64,000 bases of DNA, taken from NCBI RefSeq assembly GCF_030463535.1, contig NC_132894.1, positions 10,314,933 through 10,378,932 of the forward strand. The letters are read 5' to 3'. Shown in pieces: positions 1-27,527 of the stretch; the stretch's first letter is position 1; every line of letters begins with the position of its first letter. A program made the translations under genes and the position numbers. The notes under the pieces were generated by a model, which had not been told where the DNA came from, ran no database searches, and was given only the letters and a program-made list of their open reading frames with translations. The stretch is from Salminus brasiliensis (Eukaryota; Chordata; Actinopteri; Characiformes; Bryconidae).

Positions 1-229
1 CTGTCTCACTTCAGAATAAGGAACCACCTATAACATGAAGTTTAGCATGTAACTGTGTTATTTTACCTAAGTTATCCCCTACGTACTGCTAATCGAAATC
101 CGTAGCACCTATAGTACCCATTAATAGAGCGATTTTTTAATATTTTTAGCATCAAGTCCTTTTTGAGCATTTATCTGAAATAGTTGGATCTGTTGTGACT
201 ACTGTCTAAAACCTGTCTGGGACATTCAA

Positions 230-545
230 GCACGATGCACGATTCTGAACATCTATGCGTAATTACGTGTCTTATGCGTCTTTACGCATATTTACGCATT
301 TACTGGACTGTGTGTTATGTGTGCCAATGTTTATTCTTCTTGTCAGCTGTTGTGACTGTTGTCTGAGCCCTGCCAGGGACAGTTAAGCACCGCACACAAT
401 TGTACGCGTATGGCACGTTTTTGCGTTTGCAGCATTTGGTGCGCTTTTACGCATTTTGTGCGTATTTACGCATTGCGTGTTTCGTGCACGTGCATTTGCC
501 TATTTATGCGTTTTGTTCATTTTACGTGTCTTGTCCGTTTTTTGT
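230..545 (+). repeat. Degenerate TGCG/ACGC minisatellite, partner of the 2230-2760 array
   Basis: Irregular 19-bp-like units (TGCGTCTTTACGCA, GTGCGCTTTTACGCATTT) are followed by sequence (about 548-630: AACACTGAAGTACACTCA...) that matches what follows the array at 2760. It is an older or shorter copy of the same composite repeat. The short open frames here are shadows of the repeat. Confidence 0.7.
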
Positions 546-802
546 TGTTGTTTGTCAAAGCAAACACTGAAGTACACTCAAATATAAATACTAGTTTCAT
601 CTCTGCCCATAATGCCCATAAATGCTTCACCACCGAAAAGCAACTACGTGTTAACTAAGTGGACAGTCGTACATTACCTATGCTCCCATAAAATACATTT
701 ATGCAGCAGTTTAGTGGTGTCTGCTTTGAAATGCAATATTGCAGAATAAAGCCCATTTGTAGGATAAGTACAAATATTATTTTATTTAGATCTAAATCAT
801 GA

Positions 803-907
<105 letters not shown>

Positions 908-1661
908 AATATAAATTACATACAAATGCATTTCTACATGTTATTGTGTAAATCTAAGATGAAAATGTGTTTACCATCTTGTTTTTAAAGCATTTGGAGC
1001 TCTTGTTGGACGCTGCAGAGCGGCCTCTTGTAACATGTTAGGTTAGGTTCTGTGAGCTATAACTTTAGAAAGAGGCAAAAGTCACATTGTCAGTGACATT
1101 TAAATGCTGAATTGTTAATGAAAAAAGGTTTGTTAGGCCACCGGGATATCAGTCATTTTTCCTGTATTTTCTGTGTTCTGGACCCAGCATTTTAAGTTTA
1201 AAGGAGGTAGAGTTTTAGGTGTACAGCTAATAATACTGGGGCTGCTCATTTGAATAATACTCATTGTTCTTTGGCCTAAATGGTTAGATGAACTTATTGA
1301 ATAATAAATCTAGGTCCTACACATTTAAAAAAATAACTTTTAGCTTAATTCTAATTAATTATTGTATAATTTATTATACAATATGTATAATTTATTATAC
1401 CACAAGAAGATAAATTTTGGACTTTTATGGGGAATTGGTGCTGTTGTTAAACTGCAAGGTTGTCTAAATCCAAAAAGGCAAGTTTTTGGCAAGGTATGAT
1501 GAACATAATTTGTTAAATTGATGCAGAAATATTGGAAATTATTAGTAGTAGATTAAAAATCAAAATAACATCATAGAAACGTTATATTACGTACATAAAA
1601 TATATATATAGATATATTTTTCATTATTGATGACGTGAGTAAATGAACAGGATACGTTCAG

Positions 1662-1704
<43 letters not shown>

Positions 1705-1709
1705 TATAA
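1662..1709. repeat. (TA)n microsatellite
   Basis: Tandem TA dinucleotides; the Ile/Tyr-rich frame across it is an artefact. Confidence 0.9.
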
Positions 1710-1794
1710 AGAAAAACTGGTAAAGAAAGACTGTAAAATAACTGAAAAACTTGTTAACAACAATGCCAGTACATTCACTGTATTCTTATAAGCT

Positions 1795-2110
1795 CCCCTA
1801 AAATATTTTCTAAACAAAACATTGTATTCTATTTCCAGACACTGGATCTAAAACATGACAGTTTTACCCCAGCCCAGATATGTTTTAAAAAACGTTACAT
1901 ATTGACCTTATCACAATATCACAAAAAATACTCTTTGCAGGAGAAAAACTAAATCGAAACTTTCAATAAAAGTCAATGTAAAAAAATATGTTTCCAGGTC
2001 ATTTTTGAGCATTTCTACTGCTCCATTTATCTCGACATTGTTGCACCTGACAAATCATCAAAACATGAGAAACAGCAAGAACTAAGAGAGAAAGTTTGCA
2101 TATCAGGAAT
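1795..2110 (+). repeat. Dispersed repeat, left copy flanking the minisatellite
   Basis: Shares with 2862-3195 the ordered words TTTTCTAAACAAAAC, TGTATTCTATT, GCAGGAGAAAAAC, GAGCATYTC and ATGAGAAACWGCA, with small indels. A further fragment is at 13965-14095 in an mcoln2 intron and another at about 120-215, so it is an interspersed element and not a local duplication only. No coding capacity or clear termini seen. Confidence 0.65.
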
Positions 2111-2229
2111 TTACGCACAGAGATGAGTCAAAAAACAGCTGCTAGAGAAGAGAGCTGAGAGAAGAGCAGTGAGGTAGCATTTGTGCGTTTGTAAGCTTCT
2201 GGTATTTTTAGGTTTTTGTGTTTATATTT

Positions 2230-2765
2230 TTGTGTTTTCGTGCGTATTTACGCGTTTTGTGCGTTTTTTACATGCCTGGTGCATTTCGTGCGTATTGACG
2301 CTTTTTTCAGATCCCGTGCGTCTTTACGCATTTTGTGCGTTTTTATGCGTCTAGTGCGCTTTTACGCATTTCGTGCGTTTTTATGCGTCTCGTGCGCTTT
2401 TACGCATTTTGTGCGTTTTTACGCATTTTGTGCGTCTTTATGCGTCTCGTGCGCTTTTACGCATTTCGTGCGTTTTTATGCGTCTCGTGCGCTTTTACGC
2501 ATTTCGTGCGTTTTTATGTGTCTCGTGCGCTTTTACGCATTTTGTGCGTTTTTACGCGTCTCGTGCGCTTTTACGCATTTCGTGCGTTTTTATGCGTCTC
2601 GTGCGCTTTTACGCAGTTCGTGCGTTTTTATGCGTCTCGTGCGCTTTTACGCATTTCGTGCGTTTTTATGCGTCTCGTGCGCTTTTACGCGTCTCGTGCG
2701 CTTTTACGCGTCTCGTGCGTTTTTACGCGTCTCGTGCGCTTTTGCGCGTCTGGTCCGTTTTTTTA
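2230..2765 (+). repeat. 19-bp minisatellite array (TGCGYTTTTAYGCRTYTCG)
   Basis: About 27 units of a 19-bp monomer, TGCGYTTTTAYGCRTYTCG, organised as a 38-bp dimer of two variants (TTTTTATGCGTCTCG and CTTTTACGCATTTCG). 38 is not a multiple of three, and no frame contains a stop across the array, so long open frames appear in all three + frames. They are Arg/Phe/Cys/Ala-rich and have no family resemblance; I treat them as non-coding. The array is dense in CpG for such AT-rich surroundings. Confidence 0.9.
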
Positions 2766-2861
2766 CACAGTGCGCAATCAATGAAAACACTGAAATACAC
2801 TCAGATAAATGCTCGTTTCGTCTCTTTGTGCTGTAACGTGTTGATAAACATGCCCATTTAG

Positions 2862-3195
2862 TGCATTTTCTAAACAAAACGATTGTATTCTATTCAGAGA
2901 CACTGAACCTAAAACCAGTTCAATTAAAAATGTTAAAATTTAAACCAGTAAAAAATGACCTTTTGACAATGTTTTTAAAAAACACTGTATCGACCATATC
3001 ACCAAAAATACCCTACAGAACTGCAACTTTGCAGGAGAAAAACAAAACCTTCACTTGCATTGAAATTCAAAGTAAAATATATATTTTTCCAAGTCATTTT
3101 GGAGCATCTCAAAATTGTTGAATCTGACACAATGTTAAGAGTCAGATTCACTTTATATCAAACCATGAGAAACTGCAGAACTGAGATAGAAGGTA
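2862..3195 (+). repeat. Dispersed repeat, right copy flanking the minisatellite
   Basis: Direct-orientation partner of 1795-2110, roughly 80% similar by eye with short insertions. Confidence 0.6.
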
Positions 3196-3335
3196 AGGGG
3201 AAGACTTTTATTTAAAAAACGAAACACCATGAAAATAATCTACAGTCTTACCCAGAATGGAGATGTTTGTGCTTATCGGCACCGGTGTGAGCATCGACTA
3301 AAATTAGTGGTAGGCTAACAAGATTAGCTCAGTTT

Positions 3336-3642
3336 TTATTATATATATATTATTAATAATAATATTTATATTAATAACTGTCTATATATACTATATATAT
3401 ATATATATAAAAAAACACTGTGGTAATATAAGTAGTATATTTTAGTTTTAGTCATATATTATAACAATTCATCATGGCTTATCCCCACATTGGCAATACT
3501 TTATATATATATATATATATATAGATATATACACACCTAAAGGAAAGACAACACAAATGACCTCGTTGAGAATACAACAATCTTGCTATCATGTGGCCCA
3601 AATTACAATAAAATAAATTTTGTAAAGCATCGTTTATACCGT

Positions 3643-3681
<39 letters not shown>

Positions 3682-3700
3682 GTAGTAGTAGTAATAGTAG
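3336..3700. repeat. (TA)n and (ATT)n microsatellites
   Basis: TA tracts at about 3340-3410 and 3502-3530 and an ATT tract at 3646-3690 running into GTA repeats. No gene is seen between 3200 and 3795. Confidence 0.85.
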
Positions 3701-3797
3701 TATATTTTCACCCTGATTAATAAGAGGCTACTCTTCACTGATCCATCACACCACAATCCGGCTCTGTGCTTTTGGATCATACGGAGCTTCTCCTTCA

Positions 3798-4016
3798 AGC
3801 TTTACAGCGCAGTCTTTTGGCTCGCAGTTTTATCAGGTCATCTTTTGCGTTGTTGTGGTAAAGACGTTCATTTCCAGCTATGAGGCGATCGTTAAGCTTC
3901 TGGATCAAATGGCACAAAGTCCATTCTTTGTAGAAGAGCACATGGGCCGTGTTATAGCCGAAAACGACACCCCGAAATGAATGGAAGTGAACGACAGCTT
4001 CCCTCAGACGGTCCTC
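3798..4016 (-). other. Unidentified minus-strand open frame (possible exon or pseudogene)
   Basis: Reading right to left, 73 codons are open up to a TGA at 3795-3797. The translation has a natural composition with aromatic residues (GYNTAHVLFYKEWTL, then LIQKLNDRLIAGNERL) and a basic end (KLRAKRLRCKA). It does not look like a repeat shadow, unlike most frames around it. No ATG opens it. A TGA (4017-4019) stops the frame upstream, and neighbouring sequence is open in other frames, so it is either a 3'-terminal exon with an acceptor near 4017 or a frameshifted pseudogene copy. It lies about 620 bases upstream of the clcc1 start and divergent to it. I do not recognise the protein. Confidence 0.35.
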
Positions 4017-4637
4017 TCATGCCTCAGCAGCAGCCCTCTTCCAGAAGAACAGTTATTTCGGGGTAGGAGGAAAGGGCCAGTAGGGGGCAGCAATGCCCCT
4101 TCAAGCAGGTCGCCATGACTTAACGACAAAGAAGAGAGAGTGTTTATGTGGTTCCTCCTTTAGTGAGTCCTCTGTGTGCGGTGATTGGAGGGGTTTTCCA
4201 AGTCCAAAATACAGATTACAGGAGTTATTTTTATCTTATAACAGCATCGTGACCCTTGATAAGTGACCACTGCCTTCATTTCACAGGGACGGGTGTAAGT
4301 TAGCTTGTTAACCAGCATGCCAACTCTCGTTCCCCTTTAGCCAGCTGTCAACTTTCTTAGTTTCTGTTTGTAAACTCTGTTTTGTCTCGTGTTCAAATCA
4401 AGAAGACTCCAGTATCAGCTGTTTCTCGTGGTCACCTTTGGCACCATGGTGCGTTTGACCACGCTGACTGGACTTTCGTAGCTATATGACTTTTGAGTCA
4501 CTGCTCCTCTTGGTGCCAAGTTTTTGTTGAGATCTCTGAAAACGAGGTTCTTGTGTTCAGCCTTACTTTCATGAAAATCCAGGTTATTGTATGATTTTCA
4601 TCTTATTTTATACGGGTTGGTTAAACGAGGTACGACC

Positions 4638-7600
4638 ATGCGGCTCTTTTGGGGTTATGGGAGCCTTTTTGTATGCGCCTTGTTTATAATGGCTCATGGA
4701 AACTCTGAGGACGACGACTGGATCGACCCGTACGACATGCTGAACTACGATGCGTCTTCAAAAAGCATGAAAAAGCCTGCTGAGGTAAAGGAGGACCTAA
4801 AACATTGATGCTACTGAAACGACGAGAATAGATCTGTTTGCCTTTCTTGAACAGACATCTCCCTGCTTTACAGGCCAGCAGCTACAGTAATGTGCCCACT
4901 AAAAGAAGAGAGTACAGTCCGAGTTGTAGTCAGGCACCACAGTGTCCAGATATCGCAGAGTGCACCAGCAAGGTGGACAGGTTACAGAGAGAGGTGAGTC
5001 TGATGGCTAATACTGATATGGTGTACTTTCACTTGCTCCTTCATTTGGGCCACCTACACTGTGTCCACTGTGTTTCTGCTGAAATCAAGTGTATTGATGG
5101 AGAGTCTGCGGTAACATCCTGTAGAGAGCCTGAAGAGGCTTTAAAACAAGGTCATTGCTGTGAGGATTTGATTATGTTCACCAACATGAGCATGAGAAAT
5201 GTAGAATCGATACATCTGGTATCAATTACAATATCATATAGACAAAATGCATCAACAGCGTAAACTTAAAACACTACTATTGAAATACTCGTTACCCTTA
5301 CGGAGTACAAAAAGGTTTACATAAATATCCTTCACTTGAATTAAATAAGACTGATCTCAATCTGTTATGAAATGTGCAGTTAATCAGTGCTCTTTAAGCA
5401 CTGACAATATTCACAATACACTCATTGCTAACAAAATGTATCATGATACTATAAAATATTGTCATTTTGCCCAGCTCTAATTAGGAACCTATGTTGGATG
5501 ATGAGTTCTAGATCACAAATGCAGCTTCAACGCATCCCAGAGGTCCTGAATGAAGCCATCGACTCAGAAAACGCAGTTCCACTGCTTTCTTTATGCTCCT
5601 CTTGCTTTGTGTTGGGCGTGTTGAGCTTGGGGTCATCTGTAGGTGCTCTAATGAATACATTTAGCTACTTTAAGTTGCTCCTATTGCTGCAAATACATAC
5701 ATTGCTTGTCTAGTCCCTGTAGAGAAGTGTTGCCAATATAATGGGACTCCCTGGAGCAGATAAACTTGAACCTGTTGGTGCCATGTCTAATGCCAGGCAT
5801 GGTCTAAAGGGGTATGAAGCCCCCCAAGAATCAAGCTGTGGAGCAGTGGAACTGTGTTCTCTAGAATGAAGGTTGGTGCCCAATCCAGTACTTTTGGGAT
5901 GAGTTCAGGATGTGGTGAGGTGGTGACCATCCACCATCCTGACCTCACTAACGCAGAAATCAAATCTTCACAGCAATGCTCCAAAATCTAGTAGAAGCTC
6001 TTTCCTGGACAGTAGACAGTTAAACAAAAGCAAGATAAACTTTTTTTTTAATACCCTTGATTTTGGGAAAAAACAATTAATGAGCAGGTGTCCCAAGACT
6101 TTTGTCCATATGTTGTACTTTTGATAAGTTAATATTGTTTTAAATGTTTTTGAGAACTTTGGCTCATTACTTGGACGTGCTATCAAACCTAACCTAAAAG
6201 ACTAATCCTGATTTATTCGGGGATTAAATTTACTAGTCTAAAGTTTTTAGGATTAGTTATGGTGACCACAGATTTTTATAATGATCATATTTTTTTTATG
6301 AATTACAGATTGAAGAACACAAACGGAGAGTGACATTTTCCTCACAGAAGCCAACATGTAATCCAGTGTTCAGACGCTTTCTCTCAAAGCTTCTGAGGGA
6401 AATCAGCAAACTCGGATTGGTATGGTAGTTGCATAGTAGCTTTGTAAGTCATTCCTATTTTTCTAAATGTTGGTGCTGTTTATCATTGGCTTGTTTGTAC
6501 TTCCAGCCCACTGATATGAACCCTGATATTCACTATGATGCTGAGGTGAAGCTATCCAAGCAGATGGTGGCAGAGATCAATAAACTTCTGAATGAAGACA
6601 GCAGCTGGAGAACTGGGGCTCTTGATGATGCTCTTAGTCAAATTCTTGTAAATTTTAAACTTCATGATTACGAGGCTTGGACATGGCGCTTTGAGGACAC
6701 CTTCAGTGTGGAACTGGATACTGTCATTAGGGTAAAAGATCAGTAGCATCTGTGGCATTAAGATAAGTCTGCTGTTACAGATGTTTGAACATCATCATCT
6801 TTGTCATTTGTAAACATTGCAATTTAACTGGTGCCCTGTTTCTCATGCAGGTTTTCTTGTTGATCTTGTTAATTGTGGGCATCATCTGCACCGAGATGTG
6901 GTCCACAGTGTCTTGGTTTGTGCAGTTTAAGAGAATGTTTGCCATATGCTTCTTCATCAGCATAGTGTGGAACTGGTTCTATCTCTACAAGGTAATGTCT
7001 GTCACAGGGTGTATGTAAAATAACACTTTTACCAAACTGTCAAGCTGTTTTGTCTCATTGTACTGTTATAATCTACAGTTGTATCTGAAAGTTTGGGATC
7101 CCAGGTTTTATTTAAGTAAAAAAAAAGGGGAAATTGTGCTCTTAAATAAATATTTAAGATTGATTCCTGTAGGGCAATTATTAACTGATTTACACTTAGA
7201 AATTCAGCAGAACATATTTTTTTTAACCCCAGGGCACATAAAAAAAACTTTGTTTGCAGTGTATCTCAAGAAAATTGAAAATTGAAATTTGCTTCTTGCT
7301 AGGTTGCCTTTGCTGAACACCAGGCCAAAATTGTAAACATGGAGACTGTGAATGAGAAATGTACGGGTGTGAAGAAAATTGACTGGAAGGATAATCTCAG
7401 GGGTGAGTTTACTTGGAACTGCCACTATGTTCAGACTTTGTTTAAACACAGTGTCAGTTTGTCATCCATGACTGTGCTGCCATTGTCTGAGCAGAAGGTT
7501 CCTCCTTCCCCATTCGTACACAATGTACAGGTCAACCTGGGCTACAGTTAAAAGCAAAAAGATTCTCTCATCAGGTTGAGCATGTTTCATAGTGGTGTCC

Positions 7601-9340
7601 TTATGTTCTTTCAGAATGGTTTAGGACCACGTGGACTCTTCAAGATGATCCTTGTAAGCAGTACTATGAGGTCCTCATTGTCAACCCCATTTTGCTAGTG
7701 CCTCCAACAAAGGTTAATATTCTTCTGTATGGTTTGTAAACATGCTCCTCAACTCTGCATACATTACTGAAAGACACACCTACCTGTTTGATGTTTGGCT
7801 TTTCACAGGCCATCACGATCACCATCACCACCTTCATTACAGACCCTCTGAAGCAGTTTGGACAAGGCATTAGTGAGTTTCTCAGAGCCTTGCTCAAGGA
7901 CCTTCCGGTCACCCTCCAAATACCTGTCCTTCTCACTATCGTGCTTGCTATTCTGGTAAGAAGTGCCCAAAATGTTTTATTTATGCACTTAATATTTATT
8001 TAATCTCATTAACCCGACTTCACTAACTTACTCGCTTAGCAGGTTGAAGGTTCTCCACAAGGGGCTACTGTTAGTATAGATTCAATGCCTAGCTTTAGTC
8101 CTATGCCCCAAAAATGCTACGTTTTCCGTTCAAAACTTTGCTCACTAGGATACTATTAAAAAGTATCACTTAACTGCAAAGAATAGGCCCATTTTTTAAA
8201 TTTTTTTATTTATTTATTTTATTATTTTTTTATAGAAATAGTGATGCCAGATCTTTTTACTAAGTTCCTGTATTAACTATTGTTCTGTGAGATATTTCTA
8301 GCAGCTTTTTATTTTTATAATCTTTTCATTTTCTTATCTCTGCTTGTCCTCCTCAGGTGTTTATGTACGGCAGTGCCCAAGCGGCTATCCAGCACGTTGT
8401 CTTCAGGCCTCTGCGCGGTGGGCGTCATGACCCTCCTCCCGCAGTACAGCAGCCTCACGCTCCTCCACTAAGGGGGGCAGACAGAGAGGAGGAAGAAGAC
8501 CACTGGGAAGGAGGCGACGCCGACCGCGACCGCCCACCCAGGCAGCTTGCAGACCAGGAGCACAATCGAGTCAACCGGATGGGGAACAGAGCTAACGATG
8601 AGAACCGCAGGCCTGAAATTCGCCAGAGGAGACCTAACAGACCTAAAGAAGAGAGGCAGAGGGTGTATGTGGAAACACTACGAAATGCAGACAGTCTTTA
8701 CAGCGGCGATGAGACAGACACTCTTCAGGGGGCCGCAGCTGAGGTCTTGGCTCCACAGCCAACAGCAGATGAACCTCAGGCTGATGTGGCAAAGGAGGAA
8801 AATGTGAAAGCTGCAGACAACAGCACAGAACTGGAACACTCTCAACCTGCTGCTGGGGGACAAAGTTCTGAACGTACCAATGTAGATAACACAACTTTAG
8901 GAGATAATCAAAGGAATGATGTAAGTATTATGGCCCTTTGCCCCTCGAATAGTACTGAGGCAGAGTTGGACTCGGAGCAGAAATTTGCTTTAGGCTAGTG
9001 TTTTTTTTCTGACGTAGTAGATTAAAAAAAAACATTGCCCTGCATACTGTGCAGTGAGTGATCTCTCTTAAAGTACAGTCTGCTGAATTACCAAAACATC
9101 CAGTACCCAGGAAGAACCCCCTTAGACACCATCTGATTGGTCCTTGTTAGGGTTACTGTTCTGTGTAGTTTTCCTGATTCTCAAACATGCATCTTTTTGT
9201 CTTTATCGTTCTTTTAGGGGTGTTTAATGTGTTGTGTGTTCTGTTTGTAGGTGGATGCATCAGCGACTGTTTTGGACCCATGCCACAATGAGGAATATGT
9301 GGAAACTGTTGGGACTCCAGTTCAGGAAACGATTCAGTAA
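4638..9340 (+). CDS. clcc1: Chloride channel CLIC-like protein 1 (ER membrane), 10 coding exons
   Basis: CLCC1 is an ER membrane protein of the MCLC family, linked to chloride flux and ER ion balance. Coding exons: 4638-4784, 4874-4993, 6309-6419, 6507-6731, 6851-6991, 7303-7402, 7615-7712, 7809-7955, 8357-8920 and 9251-9340. They join in frame to 580 aa; human CLCC1 is about 550. The start at 4638 is followed by a signal peptide (residues 1-21, core [12 protein letters not shown]) and an acidic [13 protein letters not shown] segment. Residues 75-201 form the luminal part. Membrane segments begin at about 203 ([17 protein letters not shown]) and 349 ([12 protein letters not shown]). The conserved core includes [10 protein letters not shown] and [10 protein letters not shown]. 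The large exon 9 encodes a charged, low-complexity Arg/Glu-rich tail (about 370-550), typical of the cytosolic tail and the least conserved part. An in-frame ATG at 4587 is less likely because it would place 17 residues before the signal peptide. Introns 2 and 8 carry repeats. Family call is firm from the colinear core match. Confidence 0.92.
5646..6118 (+). mobile_element. Non-autonomous MITE-like element, family A (in clcc1 intron 2)
   Basis: About 470 bases from CTAATGAATACATTTAGCTA to GTGTCCCAAGACTTTTGTCC. Its internal words (CTTGTCTAGTCCCTGTAGAG, GGAGCAGATAAAC, AGCTGTGGAGCAGTGGAAC, AGCAATGCTCCAAAATCTAG) recur at 9760-9974, 21150-21410, 27052-27527 and 54097-54276. Better-preserved copies end in TATGTCCAAATGTTTGTGGA and its approximate complement. 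No transposase is encoded. Confidence 0.75.
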
Positions 9341-9468
9341 TACTGATGGATTACAAATAAGACTTTTTGTTCTGTTTTGTTCTGTTTTAGTAATTGTTTT
9401 CAATTAGATTTTTTTATTATGTAAGTGTGAAACAATATTATAATGATTTCAATGGATGGGAACACTTG

Positions 9469-9474
9469 AATAAA
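9469..9474 (+). terminator. Polyadenylation signal AATAAA of clcc1
   Basis: AATAAA lies 129 bases after the clcc1 stop codon, followed by T-rich sequence with TTTTATTATT. It is the first canonical signal after the stop and would give a short 3' UTR. Confidence 0.65.
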
Positions 9475-9759
9475 TGTTTTATTATTATTTCCAAGACTTT
9501 TTCTCTCATGGCTTTATTTTTGAGAGAAAGTATTATATTTTAGAAACAGGAGTAGATGTCTCAGATGTCTGATATTCATGATATCTATGTGTCTCAAAAG
9601 CAAAGAAGGTAATTAATCTATTACACTTAAAACAAAAATGTGTTCTAACTGAAGTGTGTTGTTCTGTTTGGAGGGCTGCAGTGTTTAGGACTGCTTTGTG
9701 AATATTAGTGGTGGTTATTATGTATGTAGGTATGTATGTGTCCTCATACACACAGGTCC

Positions 9760-9974
9760 GCTGCCCCCACAGCTCAATTTCATGACTGCCTTTAGGCATG
9801 ATTCCAACTGGTTCATGGTTATCTGCTCCAGAGAGTCCTGTTCTATTGGCCGTACCTCTTTACAGGGGCTAAACTGTGTGTGCATTTGCACATCAGTGCC
9901 AGCAGTAAGTGAAACCTAAAGTAGCTGAATACATCCGTTAGAAGGGGTGTCCACAAACATTTGGACATATAGTG
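9760..9974 (-). mobile_element. MITE family A fragment upstream of mcoln2
   Basis: Inverted relative to the 5646 copy. It ends with GGGGTGTCCACAAACATTTG and GACATATAGTGT, the family's terminal sequence, just before the mcoln2 promoter. The rest of 9475-10000 has no gene. Confidence 0.7.
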
Positions 9975-9999
9975 TTTATATTTTTCCTTAAAACATGTC

Positions 10000-10131
10000 A
10001 AATCAGTGCTATAAGAACACACCCACTGGAGGAAATCCGGACTTGTGATTGGTCCAGTCGTTGCAGTGGGCGGAGCTGTCCTGTCTGCTGAATGACGGAC
10101 TCTGAGCAGCTTGTGAAAACAGAAGAAAATC
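10000..10131 (+). promoter_or_regulatory. Probable mcoln2 promoter / 5' UTR with CCAAT and GC boxes
   Basis: Just upstream of the first coding exon are an inverted CCAAT box (GATTGG, 10047-10052) and a GC box (GGGCGG, 10068-10073), 60-85 bases before the ATG at 10132. No TATA box is visible at the expected spacing. A MITE fragment ends at about 9974, so the promoter sits right against repeat DNA. The transcription start is not determined. Confidence 0.45.
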
Positions 10132-25188
<15,057 letters not shown>

Positions 25189-26453
25189 CAGCTCTTATAG
25201 GGACCACCTCAGGATGGAGTAATTAACCACGCAGAAGTGGTAAAGGCTGTAAATGTGTGCTCTCATGATACACAAACAACTTCCATTGCACTGTGCGCAC
25301 TGTACACCATCTGTGTATTCCACAGGAGGAAAGGAATATCGCCTAATTCACTTGTATTTGAGTGATGGGAAAATAATTTCCCTCATTAGCCAAATGCAAG
25401 AAGACTAAACAGCAATAACATCCTCTAAAGAGGACTCCAATACAATTAAGACTCAGGAGAAAAAAGAAAGTTTACCGTGTCAGATGGCACGCCAAGGAAA
25501 TATCTAATGCATCTTGATATGAACTGCAATATGATGCCGACCACATGGATAATGGATAATATTGCACAATTGGGGGAAATGTAATTATTTATTAATGCAG
25601 GTTGCCGTCTCGCTTCGGGAAAAGCAATAGGGCTATAATGCATAATGCCTATAATGATGGGCTATACAGTAATGGTCTATACAGTGATGGTCTGTTGTCA
25701 CAAACATTTGGACATATAGTGTGTTTCATATATACACTACGCCAGCTGATAAGAGTATGCTCAGCCCTTCTTTGCAAACAACCTTTACTTTACATAACAC
25801 TTTTTAAATCCTGTCACCACAGATGAATAATTAATCAAATTGGAGCCAGACAGAACGTGACTGTTCTATGCTGTTTTGAAGTCTGGCAGGGTCGGGAGTG
25901 ACTGGAAGGTAACTGGGTTCTGTAAAATGAAGGATATAAATTCATATAAGAAGGAACGATGGGGACAGGTCTTTTTACAACTGGAATATTACACTTCAAA
26001 TATTTGCAGTTATGAGTTACTGGAGCATTTAAGTAGTAGGAGTGTAATGATTCATCCTTTACACGTTTCAGTTCGATGCTTGATTTCTGGACCAGGGTTC
26101 AGTTTGGAATGTGGTTTACGTGTAGTTTTTCTTTTATTTTTACCATCTTTATTTGTAAAACTTTTAAACATATGTTACAAAAGAAGAAACTCATTTAAAT
26201 TGTGGAGTTTGAGAAGATTTGAATTTGACGTTTTTATTACATTTATTTTTCTTACCTGTATTTTTACACCTGCACTCACATCCAAATATGGATGTAAATT
26301 GTTTTGTTAACAAATCCATAGTATGTGACCAAAATACATACAACAGTACCATAACTAGGATTTGATGAGCCCTTGTAGAAATTAATACCTTAAATGAATG
26401 TAAAATCAGTTGCTTGTTTATTTCCTATTGGTTTGTCGCAACCAAGTTGAAGT

Positions 26454-26760
26454 AAGCTGCTGTAGCTACCCCTGGGCTACCCAGCCACACCTACAAAAGT
26501 TGTGGGACAAATGTGCTGGTTAATACATTTAATAAATGAATACAATAAATAAATAAATAAACAAACAAAATGTTCTGCAGAACCATACTTGGAACAGAAC
26601 CCTGAGTTCCGCTACCTGCCATCTCTGAGGAACATGAAATGTTACCTTAGTAACTGACATTTAGTGAATTTCACTTTTAGTCTGGTAACAACTGGCGACC
26701 AGCTGCATTAGTTCAACACTACAGTAAAAGCATTTACTGGATTAACGAGCTGCTGCACTT
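26454..26760 (+). repeat. Direct repeat, copy 2, after the last mcoln2 exon
   Basis: Partner of 24791-25046 in the same orientation, 1.4 kb further on. Together they bracket the 37-base terminal coding exon and the 3' UTR of mcoln2. Confidence 0.75.
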
Positions 26761-27051
26761 TCTCGCACTGAACACAGGTTTCACATTTCACTGTTCGTGC
26801 CTGTTTTAAACGTCCTGCCCCTGAGCTGAAATGGAGATTTTCATTGGCTGTGCCCCGGGGTTGGTGAATCTTATTGTATAAATTTATTGGTCAGTGTGCC
26901 ATGCAGTTTAGGGAGAGCAGGGAGAGTGGTGGGGCAGCACCCGAGTACTTTGAAAAGCAGTGGATGAAATACCTAGTCATCCCCGGTGGTTCCAGGATTC
27001 ATACCCATGATTGTAATATCGCATAAGTAGCAATGACATTGATTGAACATG

Positions 27052-27286
27052 TACACTATGGACAAAAGTATTGGGACACTCATTCATCGCTTCTGCCAGA
27101 GTCAAGGGTATTAAAAAGAGTTTATCCTGCTTTTGTTGGAGTAACTGTCTTAACTGTCTCTAGATTTTGGAGCATTGCTGTGCGGATTTGATTGCATTCA
27201 GCAATTCAGGATGTTTTATGATCACCACCCTACCTTCACCCCACCCTATCTTCAACTCACCCAGAAAGTATTTGATGGAGCACCAT

Positions 27287-27348
<62 letters not shown>

Positions 27349-27527
27349 ATCAGAGAACACTGTTCCACTGCTAGGGGGGCATTAGGTTCTTTAGGCGCCA
27401 TTAGGTTCAAGTTTATTTTCTCCAGAGAGTCCTATTCTATTAGCAATACTCCCTACCGGGGCTGGACAAGCTGTGTGTGTGCATTTGCACATCTGTGTCA
27501 GTAGTGGGTGCAAATTAAAGTAGCAAA
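27052..27527 (-). mobile_element. MITE family A with internal (CA)n
   Basis: Starts TACACTATGGACAAAAGTATTGGGA (intact terminus) and runs through TTTTGGAGCATTGCTGTGCG to GTGCATTTGCACATCTGTGT. A (CA)n tract occupies 27293-27348 within it. The far terminus is missing. Confidence 0.75.

Noticed and set aside
2216-2861. Three overlapping long forward frames rich in Arg, Phe, Cys and Ala
   Set aside because: They are translations of the 19-bp minisatellite in each frame; no start context, splice sites or family resemblance.
25876-26310. 144-codon forward frame between mcoln2 and lpar3
   Set aside because: Biased Phe/Leu/Cys composition in AT-rich DNA, no known motif and no splice or promoter context.
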